From contig OW203993.1 in NCBI GenBank assembly GCA_934047225.1, forward strand, positions 25,000,069 to 25,064,068: 64,000 nucleotides of DNA. The letters run 5' to 3'. The notes below the pieces were generated by a model. The model was not told the DNA's origin. It saw only the letters and a list, made by a program, of their open reading frames with translations, and did not search any database. Origin of the DNA: Ypsolopha sequella. Taxonomy: Eukaryota > Arthropoda > Insecta > Lepidoptera > Ypsolophidae. Positions 44,905-55,374 of the stretch are shown one piece after another. The translations under genes and the position numbers were made by a program. Numbering within the stretch: the first letter of the stretch is position 1; each line of letters starts with the position of its first letter.

Positions 44905-44999
44905 TTATAATGTTAATTTGATTTTTAATTTAGTTCTATAATCGAATCATTGCGAATTATATCCATACAAGAGACACCAAGCTTCGTAGCTAGCCTGAA

Positions 45000-45700
45000 A
45001 TCCATATAAGAGACACAAATCTTCGTAGCTGCATAGCTATTTTATCGAATATCGACAGCCTCTCTGAGAAACCAGCTTGAATCTTGCCTGAATGCGAGCG
45101 AATCGACCTAATTACTCGGAATAGTCGTCGTGTATCGATATAATTATAATTAGGCGACACGACCGGTGTCGCACGACCGCCCGCGGCGCTTGCGATTCTC
45201 AAACTTTTTATAATCAAAATATTATTAAAATAATTTTTATATTATTTCACCACTAACAGACCGCCTCTGGGGTCTGTTAGTTTAAACGTCTCGACCAATA
45301 ATCCGGAGGCTAGGATTAAAGTTCCGTAGGGGTCCATATTCGATGTCCGATCTAACCCCTCGGCTATAGCTTCAGGCTTCGAGAGGCGCGACAAGCGGTT
45401 CTTCTTGCGATGACGCCGGCGGAGAGAACAAATATATGAAGTTGTATAGAGCCGGCCATGGCTCGCCACTCGCGTGTCTTGTCCGGCTTCGAGTGACTTG
45501 CGCTCTCGGGACAGAGGTGTGCGGGGAGGTGGGCGGTTGAAACAGTGATCGAGCGCACAGGGCGAACCTAGTGTCGAGCGCTTTGAGCGAGCGAGCGCGC
45601 TATACATGAAGACGCCGACGGGTGTCGTGGCAGGGCAAAGCCCGTCGCTAAAACCGCCTGGAAGCGCAGCAAGGAGCGCCGCCAGAAGCCTGAAGCTGTG
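45000..45700. other. GC-rich region with an unassigned 178-codon frame
   Basis: 45120-45700 is GC-rich. The longest frame (45242-45778, minus) reads through GGFSDGLCPATTPVGVFMYS and ends near RTSNMDPYGTLILASGLLVE, without a motif I know. Its upstream end overlaps a retroposon (45700-45860), so the frame is probably repeat-derived. A 5' part of a retroelement or a CpG-rich regulatory region are both possible. Confidence 0.3.
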
Positions 45701-45860
45701 GCCCTGGTGTAAGTCCTTCGGAAGGCACGTGCTGTTGGTCCATATTTGTGCCCGAAGTACGGCGATAGGGCTCACCACCCATCACGTTGGGACGTAATAA
45801 TAGTCGGAGAAACGGAAATCCACTTGGAAACGCCTCGACCCCTTCGAGGAATCATGTCTT
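45700..45860 (+). mobile_element. retroposon end, family S
   Basis: Contains GTGCTGTTGGTCCATATTTG, CATCACGTTGGGACGTAATA and CTTCGAGGAATCATGTC, in the same order as 23.9-24.4 kb and (inverted) 63.6-63.75 kb. Confidence 0.6.
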
Positions 45861-46309
45861 TGCGTATCGTATCAATCAAGACAAAACTCTGCAAGAATAT
45901 TTTGAAGTGGATACTTCTATGTTCGGGTATCGTATGGGGGACCTGTTAAAAATTTTAACGTCACTTCCGTGATCGATTTCACGAAAGAATTTCATAGATC
46001 AAGGCGTTATCGTATTTAGTACATGACAATAAAAGTTTTGACAGGGAAGAAGTTCTCTCTTAAAAATAATTTTGGATAATCTTTTTTTTTTTGACGAAGG
46101 ATTATTTAATTTATAATTAGTTAATAAATTAATGTTTATTTGATTGGAACAATAAAAATGTATAAAAGACTTCGACTTCCACATCGGCATCGGGAAGTTT
46201 ATTTTTGAATGTCAATTTCATCAAATAATTTTCAAATGCAATAATTTAATAATTATTTTGTGACTCGATGTTGATAAAAGGACGCAACTGGGCCCTCGCC
46301 TGGACAGCG
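45861..46309. other. AT-rich sequence without a recognised gene
   Basis: Nothing recognised. Confidence 0.4.
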
Positions 46310-46915
46310 GTTGCCCTACAAACTACGAGTCGGGGCCGCCGCAAAAGCACCTTGCTTGTGCCCAGTCGTCGAGCCAGCGCTTGCAACTACATGCTCAGCA
46401 AAGTGGAAGTAAATTGCTGCTGTGCCTGTGCTTGTGCATATATATAATTTTACACGCATATGCCAAGGATTTTTGTAGAAAATGATGAACTGGGAGTATA
46501 CATAAGTTTGCGACGTGGAATGTCCGTTCCATATGGATTCACCAAGAACGGGCGCTGTGAGAAGGACAGGCCTGATTTCCGAAGGACTAAGAAAAATGAT
46601 CATAGATGTTGCAGCTTTGGGTGTGACACGACTCTTTGACTACGGGAGTGTTGAAGAAAGAAGCAGTATTTTCATAATATCCTGGAAAGGTTGTTGCGAC
46701 GCCCGTGAACTTTGCATTCATGTCTTAGGCTTCGCTATCAAGTCTAGCTTAGTGATATATTTATTAGAAATACCCATTGGAAGAACTGACAGATTGATTC
46801 GCTGCAAACTCAGCACTGGTCGTGGTAAACCTTCCATACTACGATTTGCGTACGCTTCTATACAAATACATATAAGCTTCCAGAAAAACATGAAGGGTTT
46901 TTCAAAAGTTCGCTG
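46310..46915 (+). pseudogene. LINE endonuclease region, decayed
   Basis: At about 46508 a frame reads FATWNVRSIWIHQERAL, the start of an APE-type endonuclease domain (TWNVRS motif). The next pieces, in other frames, read RRTGLISEGLRKMIIDVAAL, DYGSVEERSSIFIISWKGC and LSTGRGK, as in RTE/Jockey-like LINEs. Frameshifts and stops break it at least three times. 46310-46410 matches in type the region just before the endonuclease (CTTGCTTGTGCCCAGTCGTC). Unlike the other LINE remnants in the window this is a 5' piece. Confidence 0.7.
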
Positions 46916-46919
46916 GTGA

Positions 46920-48015
46920 CGATGGTGTTGGTGATGATTATTATTATTTCATTAATTCCTTCCTCTGTAATTGAGTAAAGAGGCCACTCAAGATACTTAT
47001 GACTGCTATTATTTCTTCCCTCTTTGACAGAGTAAAGAAGTCGCTTAAGAAGTATCCACTTTAATAATTAACGGTTGTATCTCTGACACAACCTGCTGCT
47101 TTTTAAATAAATATCTATCTTATATTATGACTTTTATGACTGAAGCTTTTTCTTGTATGGTGTAAGATTTTTGTTTACTAAATTTTTGCTTACGTTGAAT
47201 TTGATGAGAGTCATTACCATTTTTTTCTCACTCACGCTCCTGACTCTAGATAAGTTTGTTCTGTTGTCTCACAGCAGAATAATGCGCGTTTTTCAAATGC
47301 CCACTTCTTACATTTTAGAAAAGTTTGAGCATCAGTTATCGATAACTAAAAATGATCGATCAGATGTCGCCGAAAGGTGTCGGACCGACATTTAGGTAAT
47401 CGAATAATCGAGTCGCTCTACCCGAAAGTGTTGCATTCGGAAACATCTCGTTTGATGACTTGCGACACTATTTTGTTTTAACTTTACGGATTCCGTCATG
47501 AAATAGAATCCCTTATAGCAAAGCTTCGGTGTCTGTTGAAGCATGTGAGCAATTTGTAGATGTCTGCGAACAGCTTCCGATGTGGATATTAATTAATTAT
47601 TGTTGGCCCTATAAATTAAAGTTAGTACCGCGCTTAGGCTATTTAGGATTATATCAGGATGTGTCATATTACAAGATACCTTTTTTGTTTAATAATTGCA
47701 AAAATTATGTATCATAAACATTTTAAATTCTATAGATTACGGCTGCTGTTTTTTTTATACAAAAAATCAGCTGAATAGAAGAGCTTGTGTAACTGGATAT
47801 ACATAAAAGCAAGAACTATCGAAAATGTTCCGGATAATAGAGGGAAATATTGCCTGGACGTGATATGTAAAGGCTTGATTGTTCCACAGTTTCTTAATTA
47901 GCGTAACGAGGTTAAACAGGGAGTTTTCACGCTAATTGTCACATCGCTATTTTGAGCTGACTGCACAATTAGTTCAGGTATGTCCACGCTCGAGTTGTGT
48001 CCTAAGATTCTTGAC
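46920..48015. other. sequence without a recognised gene
   Basis: An imperfect ~90-bp duplication at 46940-47070 (TTCCTTCCTCTGTAATTGAG and TCTTCCCTCTTTGACAGAG with GTAAAGA) is the only structure seen. Confidence 0.4.
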
Positions 48016-48186
48016 AATAGTGCCGATTCGATGTAGCACGACCTTAATTATTTTATTCATAGGACTAAACTTAATTTAAGCGGTCTGTCCTTGTCTTTTT
48101 GATAAGGAAAGAAAAAGACAGGACGTTTGAAATAATAGTCCTGTGAAATAAGTTAAGTCGTGTTACACAGAATCGACACCAATAAT
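48016..48186. mobile_element. palindromic MITE, family H, copy 2
   Basis: Shares AGACAGGACG, AGTCCTGTGAAATAAGTTAA and the inverted partner ATAGGACTAAACTTAATTTA with the copy at 8959-9128. Confidence 0.75.
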
Positions 48187-48300
48187 AATGTCTCTATTTT
48201 ATGCCCGCTATGTTTTATACTGGTCTGTTGATCCTAACCTCGGTTCTAAATGTATGGAATGTGACAAATTATATTTTTTAGTTCAGGGAGTATGTACCTA

Positions 48301-48540
48301 CATGGCCGTAGCCAGGGGAAGATTTTGAGGGTTCAAAGCCCCCCCCCCCCCCCCACCGAAAAGTTTAAAATATTACAACCTTCCCCTGCTTTGACGTTTT
48401 CCGGGTCAGGTGCCACTTCTGCTAGCAGCTTCTGCGTTTGCAAACCATTTTTCGTAAACACAATAAATATAAATAATTTCATGCACCGTTTTATTTTTTT
48501 GAACCCCCTCTGAAACTAAAACCTGGCTACGCCTGTGTGT
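48301..48540. mobile_element. small TIR element with C16 tract
   Basis: GGCCGTAGCCAGGGGAAGAT at the left and AAAACCTGGCTACGCCTG at the right are inverted versions of each other. A run of 16 C lies at 48339-48354. Ends of the type 'GGCGTAGCCAGG' are widespread in animal nonautonomous DNA elements. Confidence 0.6.
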
Positions 48541-48742
48541 ATACTGCTTTCGGAAATAGTATTTGTAAATAGATAATATAGCTGATTGCAATACAGTCTT
48601 GACAGCTTTAAAACTACAATTAAAGCCTTCAGAATCAATTTTATTGTTTGATTTAAAAAGTTTAATACAAATTTTCTCACAATGAAAACCTTTAGGATAT
48701 ATTATATGACTTGGAAACTTGAAATTTCATTTACAGGTATGG

Positions 48743-48995
48743 TGGCGTGCATAGAACTTTTTGCTGGAAAAGCAATAATAAGGTCAAATTTAACAATAAA
48801 AAAAATATGAAAATGTTTAAATATCACTTTCAATAAAAAAATATTTGTATGACGCCAGGGTAGACACTGTCTACCCTAGAGTGACAATTTCCATACAAAA
48901 ATATTTTTTTCAAAGTGTTTTTTTTTTTTTTTTTTTTTTTGTCGAACTTGACCTTCTCGTTGCTTTTCCAGAAGAAAGTTCTATGCACGCCACAT
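48743..48995. mobile_element. palindromic MITE, family P, copy 2
   Basis: GTGGCGTGCATAGAACTTTT against its complement; centre AGGGTAGACACTGTCTACCCT. Same length and layout as 44427-44679; a T22-type tract at about 48917-48940 differs. Confidence 0.85.
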
Positions 48996-49109
48996 AGCAC
49001 ACGTATAGGAGAAAATCAGAAAATTACAAATTATTAAATTATGAAATGAATTAAAAATGTTTATTTAATTTATAGTTTTTTCCTTAATGAAAGACAATAA
49101 TTAATACAA

Positions 49110-49294
49110 AAATAATCCTAAAGAAATAATTGTAAAAAGAAAATTGCCTCTAGATCACTGCCCTGCGGGAGAGTGCCCAAAATACTTGCCACATTACCTC
49201 TCTGTATGGCAAGACTTATACTTATACTTAGACAAACTGACGCGCCTCCGGACCCCATGTCCCCATTGTCTCGACGCCAAAAGGCGCAAACATG
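49110..49294 (-). pseudogene. retroelement protein C-terminus (family R), copy 2, distal part
   Basis: On the minus strand it reads YMFAPFGVETMGTWGPEARQ, then after an internal deletion and stop SISLAIQRGNVASILGTLPQ and GSDLEAIFFL. It joins the part at 50136-50430, from which it is separated by a DNA transposon. Confidence 0.75.
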
Positions 49295-50135
49295 TATAGT
49301 GCGCGCCAATCTTTTAGTCGCCTCTGAGTGAGTTACGAGTGCAAGCTTGCGCAGGTACAGTCGAGGAAACAATAATATCAACGGTTGATTATTAAATGTT
49401 TACTATAAGTGGGAAGGTGTACTTGTTGTACCTAGCTATTTAATTATTTATTTATTATTTTAGTGCAATCTTAAGTATATAAATAAAACGCATTAATATT
49501 AAAAATAAGTAAATTTATAATGTACAAATATAGGCAAATATGTTGTTACTTTATTTACAGAGGTGAGACACCATCTATAAAAACTGGTTCCCTACTTGAA
49601 GAAGGAAGATTTTCGTCCGAATCACTATCGTCTGTAAAATTTTGGTCCTCCTCAGTGTCGTCGTCGGGTCCATCGTCATTGTCACTGACTTCAATAATTA
49701 TTTTAATACACCATTTTCCTAAATTGTCGCCTTAAAACGCTAAAACGTCCGCGAGGCATAACAACAACAATAAACTTTAACAAACTAAATCAACAAAACT
49801 TTAACAAAAATAAATCAACAAAACAACAAATAAAGGCAACAGAAACAATAAACTATAACAAACAGATTCAACGATTAACTTAACGAATCATAGAATTTTT
49901 TCCTCGTAGGTACTTCTCATGCAACGCGAGCGTGTGTAGTGTACGGACGTAGCACTAACCTAACGCATAGTGTTGACACCTGCTGAACGGCGAGCGGGGG
50001 GCGTGGTGCGGCACGCAGGCGGGTGTGCTCCGCGCCCTCGCTCATGTAACGTCCCCTTGACACCGTAAAACGGCTAATGCGTCGATTCTTGGGGCTAGCT
50101 TCAGAGGCGACTAAAAGATTGGCGCGCATTATAGC
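49295..50135 (-). mobile_element. DNA transposon family D, copy 2, inserted in a retroelement
   Basis: TIRs GTGCGCGCCAATCTTTTAG and CTAAAAGATTGGCGCGCA. TATA (or CTATA) lies on both sides. The acidic protein fragment is present (minus, about 49560-49700) but its N-terminal part, kept in the 30.6-kb copy, has been replaced by a short unrelated stretch. Confidence 0.8.
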
Positions 50136-50430
50136 TTGAACCTATTGCCACATATGTACGCCTCTTGGAGAGCTCAGCAGCGGCCGCCGCCGAACCAGCA
50201 GCCCTACTGCTTTGGGAAACATGGGAGGGCGCCAGCGTATCCACGCAGGTTGCATCCCACACGAGCGGCCTCCCATGCTTCCACGGTATTAACGTCATAC
50301 CGTCGGGTCTCTTTCCGTCGTCACGAACTAGACCGGGAGGTTCGAGAGTAGCTGGAGCTCTTACGGAGATGAGGGCCCTTCGGATGACGTCATTGAGGGC
50401 TGCGTGGCGAGACAGGCATTGGAGTAATAA
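50136..50430 (-). pseudogene. retroelement protein C-terminal domain (family R), copy 2, proximal part
   Basis: An unbroken ~95-codon frame reads [60 protein letters not shown] and [20 protein letters not shown], then [13 protein letters not shown]. The block [21 protein letters not shown] is highly conserved in a reverse-transcriptase-associated C-terminal domain found in many invertebrate genomes; the RPD and WDxT motifs suggest a restriction-like nuclease fold (inference). The next residues continue in 49110-49294 beyond the inserted transposon. Confidence 0.8.
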
Positions 50431-50574
50431 TTAAATTATTAATTAATTTAGGAAGTTATAAGAGACCATCTTAATTAGACCCTTTGGAGACAGAGTTGAG
50501 TAGATCGTAAGTGTCAAGTTAAGATGATCATAACTGCAAGTGGAACTATTTACCATAATGTGTTTAGGGTTCTA

Positions 50575-50790
50575 TTATTGTATGGTGGTTCGGAACCCTT
50601 TGTGCGCGAGTCTGACTCGCACTTGGCCCGTGGCCAGTTATTTTTATTTGCCGTGTAGAGGCTTTATCGACACGTATTTATTATTATTATTATTATGTAA
50701 CACGTATGAAAATTTCAACTGGCTACCTGTGACAGATGGACGGACGGAGGGACAGACAGACAGAGGGTACGGAACCCTAAAAAGTGGCTG
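50575..50790. repeat. interspersed repeat pieces (GTGCGAGTCAGACTCGC / GGTACGGAACCCTAAAAA)
   Basis: A piece with GTGCGCGAGTCTGACTCGCA at 50602 and one with ATGGACGGACGGAGGGACAG ending GGTACGGAACCCTAAAAA at 50765-50783. Both belong to the repeat also seen at 11.4 and 21.2 kb. Confidence 0.55.
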
Positions 50791-51092
50791 TAGGCAAATT
50801 CAGTGTGGTCAGAGCATAGTCAAGGCCTAGTAATAAATAAAAGACATAGTATACGAAGGTATTTATTGCATGCTCAAATTATCAAACATTAAATACTTTT
50901 TAACCTTCATATTGTCTCCGGTAGATGGCGCTTATCGACCCCACGGGCTGCTGATATAGCCCCCTCCCAAAGTGTAACGTTTTGGAGTATAATCATAATA
51001 GCGATACGGACTCTGAGGGGTCGATGGACCTGGAACAGCAGCAGCTTCCGTCTGCCAAAGGATAATGAACATATTGTAATACAAATACAAAT

Positions 51093-51397
51093 CCATCCAT
51101 CAGCCCGTATTCGTCGACTGCTGGACATAGGCCTCCCCAATATTACGCCAGTCTTGGCCGTCCTTAGTCATCCTCATCCAGCCGCCACCCGCAAAGTTCT
51201 TCAGATCGTCAGTCCAGCGGGCACGAGGGCGGCCTACGCTGCGCTTTGCTGTGCGTGGTCTCCATTCCAATGCCTTACGGCCCCAACGGTTGTCACGTCA
51301 GCGACAAATATGGCCAGTCCACTGCCACTTCAACCCACTGATTCGGCAGGCTATGTCGGTCACCTTCGATCTCTGACGGATACCTTCGCTTCGGATT
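51093..51397 (-). pseudogene. RTE LINE 3' end with 15-bp target duplication
   Basis: On the minus strand: RSEGIRQRSKVTDIACRISG, LKWQWTGHICR, then with a shift ALEWRPRTAKRSVGRPRARW and TDDLK. This is the C-terminus of RTE-clade LINEs. The tail (GGAT)n lies at 51093-51100. AATACAAATACAAAT is present at 51078-51092 and 51398-51412. Confidence 0.8.
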
Positions 51398-51412
51398 AAT
51401 ACAAATACAAAT

Positions 51413-51580
51413 ACTAAATCTTTATTGTACAAAACAAAATAGTTCACAAAATAAAAAGGTTGACTCTGAACCAAAAAATAAAATAATTGTCTTATGAGGA
51501 ACAGTATTTCCGTTTTGAGGGAACTCAACAATTTTACATGAGAAGGTACACAAACTAAATTAATTTAATTACAAACAAAC
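51413..51580 (-). mobile_element. probable LINE 3' end with (AAATAC)n tail
   Basis: Minus-strand sequence ending GTACAATAAAGATTTAGTAT then (TTGTAT)n. It is the pre-existing target of the RTE insertion at 51093-51397. No coding part was identified. Confidence 0.45.
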
Positions 51581-52436
51581 ATGGCTCATTATTTAAACAT
51601 ATAGATAACAAATTAAATAAATTAAATAATATCTAAAAAAATTATTATTTTATTATTTGATATAAAAATTTGTGGACCAATACAAGTAGGTTAGGTTAAT
51701 TAAGAAAAACATTGTCTTTTTTTATTTCTTTTCCTTTTTTTTTATTACTATGGTATATTTGTCATTTTTTTAATACTTGACTGATGACGGCCTACCGAGG
51801 GCCGAAATATATTCCAAGTTCAAAATTTTCTTTTATTTATTAATTATATTTAAAGTTATATATGTGTAATTGCAAATAAACAGCTAATATAGGCATATTA
51901 TATATTTATTAAATTAATATAGTTAAACTACTAACAAATATTATATAAGTATATCATACATGACATAAATATGATTACTTTGGATAAATACGATAATACA
52001 TAAATAATTCTACGAAGATTATCTTATATAAAGGGTATAAAAAATAAAAGATTTACTGAAATGTGTTTTGTTTTTCGGTTTACAAATAATTACCTTAAAG
52101 TAAAATGGAGAACACACACACGAAGAAAAAAATACAAGCTAGATGAATAAAATTATTAAAATCTATCTGGTCTTTGCTACCTAAAATGCAGTATGAAAGA
52201 AGACCATCAAAACTTGACACTGGTATCAAGGGTACTTAAACCAAGGCCAAAGTATACTGGACAACTATTTCTAAGGAAAGATAAGATAAATATAATGAAA
52301 ACTTATGGCCTTAAAAAACTGCAAATCTAGAAAAAATACCATCTCTTAGCAGCCGAACGCTCTACTACTCGGCCGCAGAGGTGGTGTTTAAATAAAATAC
52401 TTTTTGCGAAATTTATACAAATATGTACACACTTCA
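51581..52436. other. AT-rich sequence; MITE arm at 51775-51925
   Basis: 51775-51925 (TGACTGATGACGGCCTACCG, then AATATAGGCATATTATATAT) matches the right arm of the element at 55375-56130. At 52340-52385 the minus strand reads GCGGCCGAGTAGTAGAGCG, an A-box-like phrase of a tRNA-derived SINE. Nothing else. Confidence 0.45.
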
Positions 52437-52852
52437 GGGGCTATACCGTGAAAATTGACAATTTTTGAAGTTATTTATCTGCTCTTTTAAAGAAGTTCCA
52501 AGTAAAACAACTTAGTATAACAATTTTGGGACCTTTTTCTAGATTCTGAACTATCAGAAACGCGATTGGAGGAATTCCACTCGATAGAAATAATTAATGA
52601 AATTAGGTCTAAATTTACACTTTTTTTGATATTCTGACAAATCGGGATAGCATACAGACTTCAAAAATATTTATTTAGATGGGTTTTAACAATACCTAAA
52701 TTGCTGGTTATGGAAATTTTCATAGATATTTTAGTTAATTTTGTATTAATTTAAAACCGAGTTTTTGTCAATTTTCCCCGATTCCGTCCCTCTCGCACTG
52801 CGGGTCTTTCTGCTTGGAGTAACGGGGACCTTTGCACGGACGATATATCACC
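52437..52852 (-). mobile_element. TTAA-flanked MITE, family T1, copy 5
   Basis: TTCA (decayed TTAA) at 52433-52436 and TTAA at 52853-52856. Ends GGGGCTATACCGTG and GGACGATATATCACC. Very similar to copy 7. Confidence 0.75.
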
Positions 52853-52906
52853 TTAAGGGGCATTTCACAAAATCACGCTTTTTGTATGGCATGTACTTCA
52901 GCGGGT

Positions 52907-53061
52907 GTAGCATAGTGTTTAATCGCGCGCGACGCCACTAGTTGACTCACATGTGCAAGGAGTTTGACGTACTTACTGTTTAATCGCAAAACTATCGTGT
53001 CACGCTCCTCGCACTTGTGATTCAACTAAGTGGCGTCGCGCGCGATTAAACACTATGCTAC
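52907..53061. mobile_element. 155-bp hairpin MITE with CpG-rich arms
   Basis: GTAGCATAGTGTTTAATCGC and GCGCGACGCCACTAGTTGA in the left arm return as complements in the right arm; arms are about 56 bp with a few differences. It shares AAACACTATGCTACG with the 53-bp tandem array at 40.9 kb. Confidence 0.85.
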
Positions 53062-53339
53062 GGCTGCTGGATCGCAATTTTCTTGGAATTTGGAGCAATG
53101 TTTATTTTTTATTTTGATGCACACTAGTTGGAGCCGAATTTTGTGAGAAAAAAGTGAGAAGAGAAGGTTTCAAGTGGGGAATTTTATGAAAAACCAAGAC
53201 TTGAAGTAAGAAAATTCTTGGTTTGCATTTAAAACAATAGTAAGTATAGGTTGTTTTTTATTTTAAATATTAAAAATAAACTGTAGTTATCGTTCAAAAT
53301 TCTGAAATTACGAATGTATATATATTTTCAAGGATTCAA

Positions 53340-53515
53340 CAACGCCCGATTTTCAAGTCTTCGTTTGAAGAAATTATGACTCTACTTACATTGAAAAAAA
53401 AAATGTTGATTTATTAGTATTTTATTAAGGGAAGGTACTCATAAAAATGTATTAAAATTTTTGTTTTTAGCCGAAGAAAATATATTTCAATTCCATTTTT
53501 TTTTTGTTTTTAATT
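53340..53515 (+). mobile_element. interspersed element, family Y, partial copy
   Basis: TTCAAGTCTTCGTTTGAAGA, ATGACTCTACTTACATTGAA and TTGATTTATTAGTATTTTAT correspond to the left third of family Y. Confidence 0.5.
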
Positions 53516-53639
53516 GTAAAATGCTATGTATAAAGCTTTTTTTTACGACTATTAGATATTGCTCTCACCTGTGGCATCACATTAGCGAACTGAAAAACAA
53601 AGTTTTATAGTTACAAGTTAATATACCTTACAAAAAATA

Positions 53640-53955
53640 GGTGGTAGAGCTGATGTCAGGTTCGACTGTGGAGGTACCACCATCATACCCGCAAACCCCC
53701 CGAAGTTATTCAGGGGAGAGTATGGGGACAACCAGGCATAACCAGGTGGCCCACCATGCTTTGGACCGATTGATGGTGGTGTGTCCTTTATTGCCGGGCC
53801 TTGAACAAAACAGACTGGTGATAGGCAGCGACATCACTGGGCTTTCGGCACCGCGTTCACCAACCCGCCTGTACAGCGTATGTGAGTATGGGAATGGAAG
53901 ACCGCCGAGAGTGATGAAATCTTAGAAAGGCCTATGTCCAGCAGTGGATTAACTC
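53640..53955 (+). mobile_element. family G retroposon, copy 4, diverged
   Basis: From GGTGGTAGAGCTGATGTCAG and GGAGGTACCACCATCATACC to CCTATGTCCAGCAGTGGATT. It contains the long 5' part also present at 10.9 kb. Tail not visible. Confidence 0.65.
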
Positions 53956-54099
53956 AGGTTGTTTCCTCTAAGTGCATATTCTGTGTGATTAAAATATGTA
54001 ATCGATTAATCACATCTACCAGTATTTATATATTTATTAATCAATACTTAAAACTAATTTGTGTTACGTTTCTATTTAGGCGTCTCTTTTTCATCTCTG

Positions 54100-54295
54100 T
54101 TCTTGTGACACCGCTGGCCGTTACCAATCTGTTTTATATAAGATATCGTCATCAATCGGTCCCAGACATGATGGTGGGCCACCTGGTTGTGTCTTGAGAG
54201 TTGTCCTCTTACTCTTTCCCGAATAATTTCGGGAACGTTTTTGAGTAAGATGGTGGTACCTCCACAGTCGACCCAGGCTCTACCTCCTTACAACC
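54100..54295 (-). mobile_element. family G retroposon, copy 5, opposite strand
   Basis: AATCGGTCCCAGACATGATG, then AAGATGGTGGTACCTCCACA. It faces copy 4 only 145 bp away, so the two could pair. Confidence 0.65.
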
Positions 54296-54800
54296 TGTAT
54301 TACAAGACACGAAATTAGAACAAACTTACAAGGAAAATGCAGAAGGCAGCCAATAGCTGAAGAACTGTACATGCAGAAACCATCTTGAGGCAGTGAAGTT
54401 AATTGTACAACCTGACACCGCTGATTCTTTTATACGGACACGGCGAGGTGTGAACAATCCGACATCTGAAAACTTATTGTTTGTATTTTTAACCCTTTGT
54501 TGCTCGAAAAGAAAGTTAAATGAGAAAACGCATTCCATTTTATATTACCTTTTTGTAGATATCTGCCGAGCATGGAATCAAAAGTTGTGTAAATGTTGTG
54601 GTATAGGTGATAGGTCATTATTTACCCATAAAATTATATAGTATCTTTATCCTGATTTATCCTTTTTTTTTGACTGTCACCAGGCTTGCCTCAATGCCTT
54701 ACCTTGCTTGGCGTAAGTCCAAATTTATGCCAGATCAACCAAATAATAAAAATTACACTCGTGATTCTCTAGTAGCTAACAAATATTAAATATAATGCTA
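54296..54800. other. sequence without a recognised gene
   Basis: Overlapping short frames on both strands without motifs. Confidence 0.4.
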
Positions 54801-55071
54801 TATTGACGCACAAGTACATATATATTGATGCACAAGTACATACATATTGATGCACAAGTACATTATTGATGCACAAGTACATGCATATTGACGCACAAGT
54901 ACATACATATTGATGCACAAGTACATACATATTGATGCACAAGTAATGCATACTGACGCACAAGTACATACATATTGATGCACAAGTACATTATTGATGC
55001 ACAAATACATTATTGATGCACAAGTACATGCATATTGACGCACAAGTACATATATATTGATGCACAAGTAA
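54801..55071. repeat. minisatellite, 20-22-bp unit
   Basis: Unit TATTGATGCACAAGTACATA repeated about 12 times, with 2-4-bp length changes and C/T variants at GACGCAC/GATGCAC. The frame reading CASICMYLCINMYVLVHQ is its consequence. Confidence 0.9.
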
Positions 55072-55374
55072 AGGGTTAGATAAAATGTCGTAATCGTGTT
55101 TGTAATAATTGAACATGATTTGAATCAATCATGATACACTCCTTATAGATTAAGACCATTCAATTTTGCACTTTCCATTTAAATACTCAATTACCGATTG
55201 GCTTTGGCATGTTATTTGCAATAATTACACAGAAATGTTCATAAACATTTGACGGACTTTTTGACTTTATAGTCTAGGGTTTTGAAATTGGTTGCATAAA
55301 ATGTTTTGATTGTGGTTGCACTCGAAAAGAGTCATTCGTTGATAAGTTTATAATATAATCGCATGCCCGAGTAA

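Noticed and set aside
44675..44921. Two similar frames (SSEPGFEPG) on opposite strands
   Set aside because: They are the two strands of the perfect inverted repeat.
45242..45778. 178-codon frame as a host gene
   Set aside because: Its beginning overlaps a retroposon and no motif is recognisable; GC-rich DNA yields long chance frames.
54769..55067. Frames with repeated CASI / LCINMYV
   Set aside because: Translation of the 20-22-bp minisatellite, not a repeat protein.
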